This document shows, one piece after another, positions 1-7,821 of a stretch of 63,897 bases of DNA. A program made the position numbers and the translations under genes. The notes under the pieces are model-generated. The model had not been told where the DNA came from. It worked only from the letters and a program-made list of their open reading frames with translations, and made no database searches. This stretch comes from Bacteroidota bacterium (lineage in GTDB: Bacteria; Bacteroidota; Bacteroidia; Bacteroidales; Prolixibacteraceae). The stretch is from contig JAUYMU010000091.1 in NCBI GenBank assembly GCA_030698405.1, forward strand, positions 1 to 63,897, in the 5' to 3' direction. Each line of letters begins with the position of its first letter. The first letter of the stretch is position 1.

Positions 1-160
1 ACTTCAAATATAGTGACTTATGTCGAAATATGCAACTTTTTTAGTAAATTTAATTCATTAAATATCAGATATTTAACGTTATTTAATAATAATATGCAAA
101 TGCTGATTATCAAGCATTTAGCTCCTCCGAAATGTTAGTAATTCATTTATTCATTTTTTA

Positions 161-196
161 AGCCCTCCCTTTGGGGGAGGGTTTGGGAGGGGCTTT
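161..196. repeat. GC-rich palindromic repeat, copy 1
   Basis: A C-run/G-run block (agccctccc, ttgggggaggg, tttgggagggg, cttt) that can fold on itself lies 3' of the ABC permease gene. Related blocks occur at 1362-1412, 1497-1527 and 40336-40373, all built as AGCC(C)CTCCC, a short spacer, a C-run and then a matching G-run. The rest of bases 1-160 is AT-rich and I see no gene in it. Confidence 0.75.
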
Positions 197-198
197 GG

Positions 199-1446
199 TC
201 ACACCTTTCCCCAATATTTTTCTTCTTTCAGCAAACGTTTCAATCGTGGCAGAGAAATGACAGCCAATAAAATAAAAGGCAGAAAACAGGCCAGTGGAAT
301 CAACGCGTGAACAATGGCTTCGCCCCTCATGGCTTGCGAAATGAATATTTTAATCCAGTACGTGAACGGAAAAATGTACGAAAATATACTGGCAGCCAAG
401 GGCATCGAAAATTGAGGAAATGTCAATCCTGAAAAAGTGAGCGCCATCATGGAATAGGCGCTGGCCAGCGAAAGACCCAAACGCAGATTTGCCGTTGCCG
501 AAATCAGAAAAACAGATAGTATTTGGTAGGTCATAATTAGGTACAGTTCCGAAATCAGCAGAAAACCAAAACTTCCCTGAAGCGGTGTTCCGATTTGCAA
601 GAAAAGGATCACATTCATCACCATTGCATTGATGAACAGCAGGATGGTATATGGCAGCAGCTTTCCGGCCAGCGCCACAATCAGGCTTCCACCTGCATGT
701 TCGAGCCATTCGGGGCCTGTGCCTTCTTTTACTTCAATACCCACCGCAAACACGGTCGCCAGTAAGGTGAAAAGCACAATCATCAGCGGCAAAAGTGCCG
801 TCAGGAGAAAATATGAATAGTTGCCAAACGGGTTAAAAAGAACATGTTGCTGTAATTTAACCGGTTGTATTTTAGCTTTTGCCTGAATTTCGGACATACC
901 GCTTTTCATCGCTACCTGTAATTTTATTCCTCCTGAAAGTGTTGCCAGCGATTTGTAAATCCCTTTCTGAAGAAAACCGCCTTTCAGAATATTCGAATTG
1001 TTTACAAATACCTGCACCGTTTCGTTTCCGCCTTTCAGAATGTGTTTTTCTGTTCCGTCGGGAATAATTACAATCGCATCCAGCTTGCCCTCTTTCATTT
1101 CCTGATAGGCTTCGCGTTGGTTAGGATAATGTTTGATTACTTCAGCTTCAGGAGTTGCACCAATCCACATCTCGATTTTACGCGACAAGTTGGTGTTGTC
1201 CAGATCGACAATTCCGACCGGAAGGTTGCGTGGAACACCATCCGAAAAAACAGACAGCAGAATGATGAACGAAATCAGGGGGCCGATTAGGGTAGTGAAA
1301 AGGTAAATTGTTGAACCTGTCATCCGGTCGATTTCCCTGAAAAAGACTCTAAAAAAAGGAGAGCCTCCCCCCAACCCCGAAGCCTCCCCCGACCCCTCCG
1401 AAGGAGGGGAGGAAGAATTGGTATGCGAATGTTTATTAGTTGGCAT
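199..1446 (-). CDS. ABC-2 type transporter permease of an efflux operon
   Basis: This is an inner-membrane permease of the ABC-2 (YhgE/YbhR-like) type, 415 residues. One membrane helix lies at about residues 44-66, followed by a large extracytoplasmic domain of about 140 residues, then at least five hydrophobic helices from about residue 207 to 400, the usual ABC2_membrane_3 layout. It is the last gene of a minus-strand operon behind a TolC-like outer-membrane channel and an HlyD-like adaptor, so it probably drives export across the whole envelope. No ATPase gene is present in the operon. Residues 12-29 (rich in S, G, P and E) are encoded by the GC-rich repeat at 1362-1412, so the N-terminus looks extended by repeat insertion. 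Met42 (1323) is an alternative start, but the conserved basic stretch just before it favours an upstream start. Confidence 0.85.
   Translation of the reverse strand: MPTNKHSHTNSSSPPSEGSGEASGLGGGSPFFRVFFREIDRMTGSTIYLFTTLIGPLISFIILLSVFSDGVPRNLPVGIVDLDNTNLSRKIEMWIGATPEAEVIKHYPNQREAYQEMKEGKLDAIVIIPDGTEKHILKGGNETVQVFVNNSNILKGGFLQKGIYKSLATLSGGIKLQVAMKSGMSEIQAKAKIQPVKLQQHVLFNPFGNYSYFLLTALLPLMIVLFTLLATVFAVGIEVKEGTGPEWLEHAGGSLIVALAGKLLPYTILLFINAMVMNVILFLQIGTPLQGSFGFLLISELYLIMTYQILSVFLISATANLRLGLSLASAYSMMALTFSGLTFPQFSMPLAASIFSYIFPFTYWIKIFISQAMRGEAIVHALIPLACFLPFILLAVISLPRLKRLLKEEKYWGKV
1362..1412. repeat. GC-rich palindromic repeat inside the permease 5' coding end, copy 2
   Basis: The block agcctcccc/ccaacccc/gaagcctccccc/gacccctcc/gaa/ggaggggagg lies in frame inside the permease gene and encodes residues 12-29. 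It is of the same family as the copies flanking the gene, but lies in the opposite orientation to copies 1 and 3. Confidence 0.75.
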
Positions 1447-1496
1447 AATACTTTTTTCAATATAAAACTATTCCGGATTACCGCGATTTTTAAGTT

Positions 1497-1527
1497 CCCT
1501 CTTTTGGAGGGGATTTAGGGGAGGCTA
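1497..1527. repeat. GC-rich palindromic repeat overlapping the HlyD stop codon, copy 3
   Basis: The block ccctcttttggagggg/atttagggg/aggcta overlaps the 3' end of the HlyD gene. The TAA stop (1515-1517) and the last two or three codons of the adaptor lie inside the repeat, so the insertion probably trimmed or replaced the original C-terminus. Confidence 0.7.
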
Positions 1528-2495
1528 ACCAACACACTCATTCCGGGGCGAAGTCCTTCAATTTCAGTTGTCGGAACGGCATGTATTTCAAACGATTTCA
1601 TGTCGAATCCTCCTGAAGTTTTGGTAGATGTCCAGGTGGCAAAATCGGCCATTGGACTGATGAAATTTACTTTAAAAGTAACTTCTCTGTTTCCCAGCGC
1701 GGGGATGGTTGTTTTGATTTCGCTGCCCATCCTGATGTCGGAAAGCAAATCTTCGCGTACATAAAATGTTGCCCAGCTGTCCTCCGTATCGAGGATCGTA
1801 ATTACCGGAAATCCGGTTGGAACCAGTTCTCCCCGTTCAGAAACAATGTTGGCAACTTCGCCCGATGCCGGAGCTTTTGCCTGCGTTTCGGCCAGATAAG
1901 CTTCCACTTCGGCAATTCCGCCTTCCGCCTGATTAACCAGTTCCTGAGCCGAACGTTTGTCTTCGGACCGGGCGCCTTTCACAGCTTTTTCCCACTGAAC
2001 TTTTGCCGCATTGGCAGTTTCGCGACCAGCCTTCATTTGTGTTTCTGCCTCGTCTTTTTTCTGTTCCGAAACAACTCCGTCCCTAAACAGATTTTCAACC
2101 CGCGTAAAAGTTTTTTCGTATAAACGAGCCGCAGCCTCGGCTTTCAGGTACATGTTATATGCCGCCTGAATATCTTCCGATTGCGCTCCGTTTTGCGCTT
2201 TCATGCTTTGAGCCTGTGCTGCATTCCTGAGAGCAGTTACCTGCAACAGTTTTGCGTCAATTTCCGGACTGCTGATCGAAAAAAGGAAGTCGCCTTTTAC
2301 CACTTTTTGCCCTTTCTTAACCGCAATGCTGTCAATCCTTCCGGGAATTTTGGAAGCAACCCTGAATTGCGTGGCTTCAATTTCTCCCTGAATCTCGAGC
2401 GGAAGCGGACGCGTAATCAGCCAGGTTGTATAGAGCAGAAATATCAGTAATGCTGTAAAAAATAGCCCGATAATAAAGTTTCTTGTTTTGTTCAT
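1515..2495 (-). CDS. HlyD-family periplasmic adaptor (membrane fusion protein)
   Basis: The 326-residue protein bridges the inner-membrane permease and the TolC channel. An N-terminal membrane anchor (about residues 6-26, FIIGLFF...) is followed by a barrel-sandwich/lipoyl-like half, a long alpha-helical hairpin (about residues 75-215, rich in A, K, E and Q) and the second lipoyl half with the beta-barrel domain. The frame stays open upstream, but the ATG at 2495 (MNKTRNF) is chosen because the anchor begins right after it and because it lies 13 bases past the TolC stop. The last codons come from a GC-rich repeat. Confidence 0.9.
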   Translation of the reverse strand: MNKTRNFIIGLFFTALLIFLLYTTWLITRPLPLEIQGEIEATQFRVASKIPGRIDSIAVKKGQKVVKGDFLFSISSPEIDAKLLQVTALRNAAQAQSMKAQNGAQSEDIQAAYNMYLKAEAAARLYEKTFTRVENLFRDGVVSEQKKDEAETQMKAGRETANAAKVQWEKAVKGARSEDKRSAQELVNQAEGGIAEVEAYLAETQAKAPASGEVANIVSERGELVPTGFPVITILDTEDSWATFYVREDLLSDIRMGSEIKTTIPALGNREVTFKVNFISPMADFATWTSTKTSGGFDMKSFEIHAVPTTEIEGLRPGMSVLVSLP

Positions 2496-2508
2496 TGTAT
2501 CGTGGATT

Positions 2509-4020
2509 TTAGAATGATTCAGTAATTGCCTGACTGCTTGTCTGGTATTCGAGAAACAAGTCTGGACTTCCGCAAACCTGCACCAGTGTTGCAAGTGTCA
2601 CATCGTAGTTATACATGGCCTGTAGCCGATCCATTTTCACCTTGGCCAAAAGCAGATTGGCATCCACCAACTCTGTTGAAGTTGACAATCCTTCGCGAAA
2701 AGCTTTCTCGCGGCTATCCACATACGTTTTGGCAAATTCGAGCATCTTGTCAAGCTCTTCCAGTTGTTCCACCTGCATTCCGAGTTGCTGATGCAGCTTT
2801 TTGATGACGGTTTTTATGTCCTCCCCGGCTTTCAGGCCAGCCTGTTCCACCTGATCTTCCTTGAATTTGGCAGCCTGAAGGTTCCGGTAACGCGAGTTCC
2901 CTTCAAAAAGTGACCATTTCAGGCCAACGCCCACCAGCCAATCGGGTACGAAGGGTGATAAATCCTTGTTGGCCAAATCGTAAGTTCCGGTGAGGGCAAC
3001 AGTTGGCAAATAATTGCTTTTCTCAAGCTTCACACCTGTTGCAGCCAGTTCTCTTTTCGAATCAACCTGCTTTAATTGCGGGTTATTTTCCATGGCCATT
3101 TTGATGAAAAAATCTTCATCTTCAATACTTTTCAGGATAAAGAGTTGACTTGCGGGAATTAAATCGCTGCTGTCGCCCACGGCCATCGTATTTTGAAGCG
3201 CCCGTTTTACAATGGTAGACTCGCGCCTGGCCTTTTTCAATTCACGTTCGGCGTCGGAGCTTGCAACCTGGGCGTGCAAATGCTCAACTCTGGCAATTTG
3301 TCCCTGTTCACTCAGTTTCTCCGAATCGAAAAGATGCTTTTTCATCGCCTCCGAAACCTGTTCACGTACTTTACAGGCTTGTTCAGCCAACACCAGTCCG
3401 TAATAGCGGGTAGCCAGTTCGCTCAGTAGTTCGCCCTGTTTTTGTTTTTTCTGAAGTCCTGCCTCTTCTTCGTAAATCTGCGATGCTTTGTTGGCTGCGT
3501 TAATTTTTCCACCGGTATAAAGCGGCCAGATAAAATTGGCATTTACCGCCGCAAATTGTTTTTCCTGAATCATTTTATCCCATTCTGCAGTATTTATGGC
3601 TGCCTGTCCTTCCTTAATTTTTCCGCGCAAAACCTGGGTGCTGACATTGTCGGGTAAAATCGGCATCACGCCTGAAGTCGCTGGATCGGGATTTGGAACT
3701 CCGGAGAAATTGCCGTATTTGCCCAAAACCTCGTAAAGCGGATTGATGGCATCGCGCACCGGAGTGAGGTCGAGTGTGAGCGGATCGGCCATCTGTACTG
3801 CATTTGCTGTAATGAAAACGCGTGGAGCACGCAGTCCGAATGCCGCTTTTCTATCTGCTTCTTTTTCGCGGATTTCAAATCCAGCCTGTTTCAACACGTG
3901 ACTATTCTGGTTCATTTGCTCATAAGCATCCGAAAAAGTCAATGGGTTGGTAGTTCGTTCCTGACTGTTTACACTGAAACTAATCAGTAGCAGCGCAACA
4001 ATCGTAATAATTTGTTTCAT
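2509..4020 (-). CDS. TolC-family outer membrane efflux protein
   Basis: The 503-residue protein has a signal peptide (about residues 1-19, MKQIITIVALLLISF...), then two long helical repeats typical of outer membrane factors, with many heptad-like A/L/E/K stretches (about residues 180-285 and 380-490) and a channel-forming strand region with the conserved pattern GLKWSLFEG. It is the first gene of the operon with the HlyD adaptor and ABC permease, so it is the exit duct of a tripartite pump. Substrate cannot be told from the sequence. A weak promoter-like element (TTCATTTG on the minus strand) lies just upstream. Confidence 0.92.
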   Translation of the reverse strand: MKQIITIVALLLISFSVNSQERTTNPLTFSDAYEQMNQNSHVLKQAGFEIREKEADRKAAFGLRAPRVFITANAVQMADPLTLDLTPVRDAINPLYEVLGKYGNFSGVPNPDPATSGVMPILPDNVSTQVLRGKIKEGQAAINTAEWDKMIQEKQFAAVNANFIWPLYTGGKINAANKASQIYEEEAGLQKKQKQGELLSELATRYYGLVLAEQACKVREQVSEAMKKHLFDSEKLSEQGQIARVEHLHAQVASSDAERELKKARRESTIVKRALQNTMAVGDSSDLIPASQLFILKSIEDEDFFIKMAMENNPQLKQVDSKRELAATGVKLEKSNYLPTVALTGTYDLANKDLSPFVPDWLVGVGLKWSLFEGNSRYRNLQAAKFKEDQVEQAGLKAGEDIKTVIKKLHQQLGMQVEQLEELDKMLEFAKTYVDSREKAFREGLSTSTELVDANLLLAKVKMDRLQAMYNYDVTLATLVQVCGSPDLFLEYQTSSQAITESF

Positions 4021-4176
4021 GTCATAAATGTTTTCTGATACAAATGAACTGACTTAATAGAACAAAACAGTATATAAGTCGAATAAATTAAAATTTGTAT
4101 CCTCGAATTAAACTTCTCTTAATATGAATGTCATCGGAGGAAATAGTTCAAGTCTTATTGAAACAAGCAGAAATTG

Positions 4177-4184
4177 TATCTTTA
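4177..4184 (+). promoter_or_regulatory. Possible promoter of recX
   Basis: TATCTTTA matches the Bacteroidota -7 consensus TAnnTTTG at all but the last base and lies 16 bases before the recX start codon. Confidence 0.35.
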
Positions 4185-4200
4185 GCTAAAAATTACTCCG

Positions 4201-4668
4201 ATGGAATTATCGCGCGAACAAAATATTGCCTACGACAAAGCAGCTGTTTTATGCAGCAGATCTGAAAAATGCACCTCCGAAATTCAGGAGAAACTCAAGC
4301 TATTCGGACTTTCTGTTGAAGAATCTCAACCGGTTATTAAGAAGCTGGTAGATGAAAAATACATCGATGACGAGCGTTTTGCACGGGCATTTGTAAAGGA
4401 CAAATTCAGGTTCAATCATTGGGGAAAGCAAAAAATCGAATACATGCTTCGGGCAAAAAAAATAAATCAGGAAATTCTGGCGCTTGCTTTTGAAGAAATT
4501 GAAGACGAAGGTTATGCCGATGAACTCCTGAAATTGCTGACAGACAAGGCTAAAACTGTTAAAGGGAAAGATCAGTACGACAAACGCAATAAACTAATGC
4601 GTTTCGCGATGGGTAGAGGTTTTGAATCGGGGAAGATTTATGCTGCGCTGAAGGAAATGGGGATATGA
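4201..4668 (+). CDS. recX: Regulatory protein RecX
   Basis: The 155-residue protein has the RecX family features: an N-terminal YDKAAVLCSRSEKCTSEI helix, the conserved DEKYIDDERFARAFVKDK core (about residues 59-76) and tandem three-helix repeats ending in a glycine-containing helix. RecX binds RecA filaments and restrains recombinase activity. It is not next to recA here, which is common outside Proteobacteria. It is transcribed away from the efflux operon and is followed after 50 bases by a sialidase-like gene that probably has its own promoter. Confidence 0.92.
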   Translation: MELSREQNIAYDKAAVLCSRSEKCTSEIQEKLKLFGLSVEESQPVIKKLVDEKYIDDERFARAFVKDKFRFNHWGKQKIEYMLRAKKINQEILALAFEEIEDEGYADELLKLLTDKAKTVKGKDQYDKRNKLMRFAMGRGFESGKIYAALKEMGI

Positions 4669-4718
4669 ACAGCCAGTTCTTCTACTGTTTCTGCTATTCA
4701 AACTTAAAATCATAAATC

Positions 4719-5747
4719 ATGAAACTTTTACTACTATTTTTTATAGCTGTTGTGGCCTTTTCGTGCCAAAACAGTATCCCTAAAAGCTGTAAAATAGTGG
4801 GCAACGAGTATATTTTCGAAAAAACTCCCTTTCAGGAATGCCATGCTTCTACGATAATTGAATTAAACGACGGATCACTTCTGAGTGCCTGGTTCGGCGG
4901 AACAGGAGAAGGGAACGAAGATGTTGGCATCTGGACTTCAGGCAAAAAAGGTGATTCATGGAGTGCTCCAACTGAGGTTGCAAATGGAATAGTTAGTGAT
5001 TCACTGCGCTTTCCGTGCTGGAATCCGGTACTTTTCCGAACGGATAGTATTGTTTCGTTGTACTACAAAATTGGTCCCAACCCACGCGAATGGTGGGGAA
5101 TGTTAGTTCATTCAACCGATGAAGGCCAAACCTGGTCGGCTCCAGAAAAGCTTCAGGACGGTATTTTAGGATCAATCAAAAATAAGCCGGTAGTTTTAAC
5201 TTCGGGAGTAATTTTAAGTCCTTCGAGCATTGAAACGAATGACGGCCAGTGGCATTCACATATTGAGCGCTCCACGGATGGTGGAAAAACATGGGAAATG
5301 ATTAACATCGACCCTGAAAATCCAGCCAAGGTGATCCAACCAACTCTTTTGCTTTATCCTGAAGATAAAATTCAGGCTTTGATGCGCAGCAACCAGAATT
5401 ACATCATGGAAAGCTGGTCGGTTGATGAAGGGAAAACATGGAGTCCGCTGGCAAAAACTAAAGTGTTAAACCCGAATTCGGGGATTGATGGCGTAACACT
5501 TCATTCCAGATTACAGGTGCTGATTTACAATCCAATGGAAAGTGGTGCAGATTGGGTGAATGGGAGGAACAAGCTAAATGTAGCGGTGTCGGTTGATGGG
5601 ATAAACTGGCAGGATGTAGCGATTCTTGAAAATCAGCCAAGTGGTGAATTCAGTTATCCGTCAGTTATTCAAGCCTCCGATAGAACCGTTCATGTGGTTT
5701 ATACCTCCAACCGGAAATCGATTAAGCACGTTGTGCTGAAGTTTTAA
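4719..5747 (+). CDS. Sialidase/neuraminidase-fold lipoprotein with Asp boxes
   Basis: The 342-residue protein starts with a lipoprotein signal peptide (MKLLLLFFIAVVAFSC, Cys about residue 16). The body is a BNR/sialidase-type propeller: Asp boxes of the form S-x-D-x-G-x-T-W occur at residues 132-139 (STDEGQTW) and twice later (STDGGKTW, SVDEGKTW). It resembles PF13088-type glycosidase-like proteins more than classical GH33 sialidases, so the substrate may not be sialic acid. It would be anchored in the periplasm or outer membrane and act on host or plant glycans. Confidence 0.8.
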   Translation: MKLLLLFFIAVVAFSCQNSIPKSCKIVGNEYIFEKTPFQECHASTIIELNDGSLLSAWFGGTGEGNEDVGIWTSGKKGDSWSAPTEVANGIVSDSLRFPCWNPVLFRTDSIVSLYYKIGPNPREWWGMLVHSTDEGQTWSAPEKLQDGILGSIKNKPVVLTSGVILSPSSIETNDGQWHSHIERSTDGGKTWEMINIDPENPAKVIQPTLLLYPEDKIQALMRSNQNYIMESWSVDEGKTWSPLAKTKVLNPNSGIDGVTLHSRLQVLIYNPMESGADWVNGRNKLNVAVSVDGINWQDVAILENQPSGEFSYPSVIQASDRTVHVVYTSNRKSIKHVVLKF

Positions 5748-5809
5748 GCTAAAATAAATACTGAAGGTCTGTGAATAAAAAGTATTCATTGCCATTCAGT
5801 ATCAGAAAA

Positions 5810-6184
5810 TCACAACTCCCGATCTTTTTCAGTTGTGTATGTTATCAGATTCTTGTCAATCTCAACCAGAAATGACGAAGAATTGCTCAATTTTTCAATC
5901 GCTGTTAAAATCTGCGAAATAGATTCAATAAGATCAGAAGTTGAAATATTCCCTAAATTTACTTTTATCAGCTTTCTGGGACTTCCATCAACAAAAAAAC
6001 TATTTCGAAAATCGGAATCTTTGGTGATTACAATTAAATCATTGGAGTCTGCGAATTTGCAGATATCGCGATCTTTAGTATTCCATTTGTCAAGAATCTG
6101 ATTGACATGGATTGTCTCAAAACCAGCCTTAGAAAGGAAATTAACTACCTTATAGGAAATATGGACATCACATAAAAATTTCAT
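5810..6184 (-). CDS. DUF5615-type PIN-like protein, likely toxin
   Basis: The 124-residue protein fits the DUF5615 PIN-like family (reduced VapC relatives): MKFLCDVHIS at the start and VITKDSDF in the middle, giving the acidic residues D6, D40, D56 and D58 expected of a metal-dependent RNase site. Its ATG overlaps the TGA of the upstream DUF433 gene (shared base 6184), so translation is probably coupled. DUF433-DUF5615 pairs are an established genomic pairing thought to be toxin-antitoxin modules. Toxicity is inferred, not seen. Confidence 0.85.
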   Translation of the reverse strand: MKFLCDVHISYKVVNFLSKAGFETIHVNQILDKWNTKDRDICKFADSNDLIVITKDSDFRNSFFVDGSPRKLIKVNLGNISTSDLIESISQILTAIEKLSNSSSFLVEIDKNLITYTTEKDREL

Positions 6185-6411
6185 CAGGCAACTTCGTTAA
6201 TTGATCTACCTGCAAGGTATAATTTAGCAAAATTCAAACACGCCAAAATATCCTCCTTTTCCAATTCCGGATGATCTTCAATGATTTCGTCGATTGTCAT
6301 GCCCGAACCAAGCATATCAATAACTACCTCAACAGGCCATCTCATTCCTCGTACGCAAGGTTTCCCATGGCAAATTTCCTTGTTAATTGTAATTCTACTG
6401 AGCTGATTCAT
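6184..6411 (-). CDS. DUF433 protein, likely antitoxin
   Basis: The 75-residue protein has the DUF433 signature: ICHGKPCVRGMRWPVEVVIDMLGSGMT in the first half, then EIIEDHPELEKEDILACLNFAKLY, a winged-helix/MerR-like DNA-binding fold of the VapB-like type. It is the first gene of a two-gene unit with the PIN-like protein and probably neutralises it and represses the operon. Two copies of the -7 element TACTTTTG lie directly upstream. Confidence 0.87.
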   Translation of the reverse strand: MNQLSRITINKEICHGKPCVRGMRWPVEVVIDMLGSGMTIDEIIEDHPELEKEDILACLNFAKLYLAGRSINEVA

Positions 6412-6426
6412 AAATTCATGTTTTTA

Positions 6427-6455
6427 CAAAAGTACTGATAATTGCAAAAGTACAA
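6427..6455 (-). promoter_or_regulatory. Promoter of the DUF433/PIN-like pair
   Basis: On the minus strand the element TACTTTTG, a perfect TAnnTTTG -7 match, occurs at 6434-6427 and again at 6452-6445. The proximal copy has a TTG (6455-6453) 18 bases upstream as a -33 element. The 18-base direct repeat could also serve as the antitoxin's operator. Confidence 0.6.
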
Positions 6456-6476
6456 TTGACAACTCTTGTTGTTTCT

Positions 6477-7397
6477 TTAAAACGAATCGACCTCCCGATA
6501 AGCCTTAATAAAAGCAACTTCGCCTTCCTTTCCTTTGATGCTTCGGCCATGTTCGCAGCACAATGTACCATCGTAGCCTTTGCTGTGAATATGCTTGAAC
6601 ACATTTTTATAATTGATTTCGCCGGTCGTTGGTTCGTTTCGTCCCGGATTATCGCCAATGTGGAATGCGGCTATACTTTTCCATGCTTTGTTAATGTTCG
6701 GAATCAGGTTTCCTTCGGTAATCTGCTGATGGTAAAGATCGTCAACCAGTTTACACGACGGATGATTAACAGCCTCGCAAATCATGTGTGTTTGCGGAAT
6801 CTTGGTCAGAAACAATCCCGGGTGGTTCGTCCATGCGTTGAGAGGCTCCATTACCAGAATCAGTCCGCTTTTTTCAACCACTTCGCAGCACATTTTCATG
6901 TTGTCGATCACGTTGGCGGTCTGGTAATCCCATTCCAAACCTTCGTCGAATCGGCCAGGAACAACCAAAGCCCATTTGGCTCCTGTGCGTTTGGCACATT
7001 CAACACCTTCCTGCATTTTCTTTTTCAGCATGTCTTTGATGGCCGGATCTTGGGTGACCATCGACTTTACAGAAAAATCAGCATACAGCACGAATGGTCC
7101 CAAATCCATGTTCCGGCGGGCCAGTTCAGCAGCAATTTTTTCCTGAATTGCAGGTTCTTTCCCCATTAGTCCATTGTCGAAAATAGCCCTGAAACCCTGA
7201 TCGCTCATGAATTTAATCTGGTCGAACAAATCTTCGCCGGCATGTTCTTTAAATGTGCCGAAGTTTGGAGCATATTTCAGTTTGAATTTAGCTTCGTTAG
7301 ACACTGTCCCTCCTGAAGCAAAAGCTTTTGATGAACCTGCAAGGCCAACAGCAGCAATGGTTCCGGCTGCATTGCGTAAAAATGATCGTCTTTCCAT
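6477..7397 (-). CDS. Tat-exported TIM-barrel sugar isomerase (hydroxypyruvate isomerase-like)
   Basis: The 306-residue protein opens with a twin-arginine signal (MERRSFLRNAAGTIAAVGLAGSS), so it is exported folded. The mature part is an AP-endonuclease-2/xylose-isomerase-type TIM barrel close to hydroxypyruvate isomerase: LVMEPLNAW carries a metal-binding Glu, KLVDDLYHQQ the Asp/His ligands, IAAFHIGDNPGRNEPTTGEINY and CCEHGR the later metal and substrate residues. In Bacteroidota, Tat-exported members accompany Gfo/Idh oxidoreductases in carbohydrate or inositol-type metabolism. The true substrate is unknown. A MITE-like repeat lies 20 bases upstream of the start. Confidence 0.8.
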   Translation of the reverse strand: MERRSFLRNAAGTIAAVGLAGSSKAFASGGTVSNEAKFKLKYAPNFGTFKEHAGEDLFDQIKFMSDQGFRAIFDNGLMGKEPAIQEKIAAELARRNMDLGPFVLYADFSVKSMVTQDPAIKDMLKKKMQEGVECAKRTGAKWALVVPGRFDEGLEWDYQTANVIDNMKMCCEVVEKSGLILVMEPLNAWTNHPGLFLTKIPQTHMICEAVNHPSCKLVDDLYHQQITEGNLIPNINKAWKSIAAFHIGDNPGRNEPTTGEINYKNVFKHIHSKGYDGTLCCEHGRSIKGKEGEVAFIKAYREVDSF

Positions 7398-7416
7398 AGT
7401 ATTATAGTTTTAGTTT

Positions 7417-7516
7417 ATGAAACGAACATGCCGCTGAATTAATCTCAATGGAGGCGGCGCAAAAATGAATGAAAATCAATGTTCTAAGTGAATGCTCTCT
7501 GGCATGTGAGTTCCAT
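7417..7516. repeat. MITE-like element with terminal inverted repeats, copy A
   Basis: The 100-bp element has inverted ends: ATGAAACGAACATGCC (7417-7432) and, read on the other strand, ATGGAACTCACATGCC (7516-7501), 13 of 16 identical. Its interior aligns closely, in reverse orientation, with the element at 31098-31197; similarity extends to AGCGTTC just outside (to 7525). It lies 20 bases upstream of the exported isomerase gene. The rest of the 424-base gap to 7821 shows no gene. Confidence 0.75.
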
Positions 7517-7821
7517 GAGAACGCTTAATAATCAATCAATTAATATCGTTATTTTCGAATGAATTTGCTGAAATATTCGGTTTCGGTTTCTGTTTTTGCC
7601 TGTGCCTTCTTTTTATTTTCGACCCGAAGATAAGAATCTGTTTGTCTGAACGCAAATGTTATTAAAAATTTAACCATTCTGGTCTGGTAGGTTTTTCTGA
7701 AATTTCAGGACTCCATCCAAAAAAGTTTTCTAATTTTATCGAGCTAAAAATTCGGAAAACTAAGAGGCTGTTTAAATTCAAATAGTTTCTAAATTTATAA
7801 ACCAATTAAATTATACCTAAA

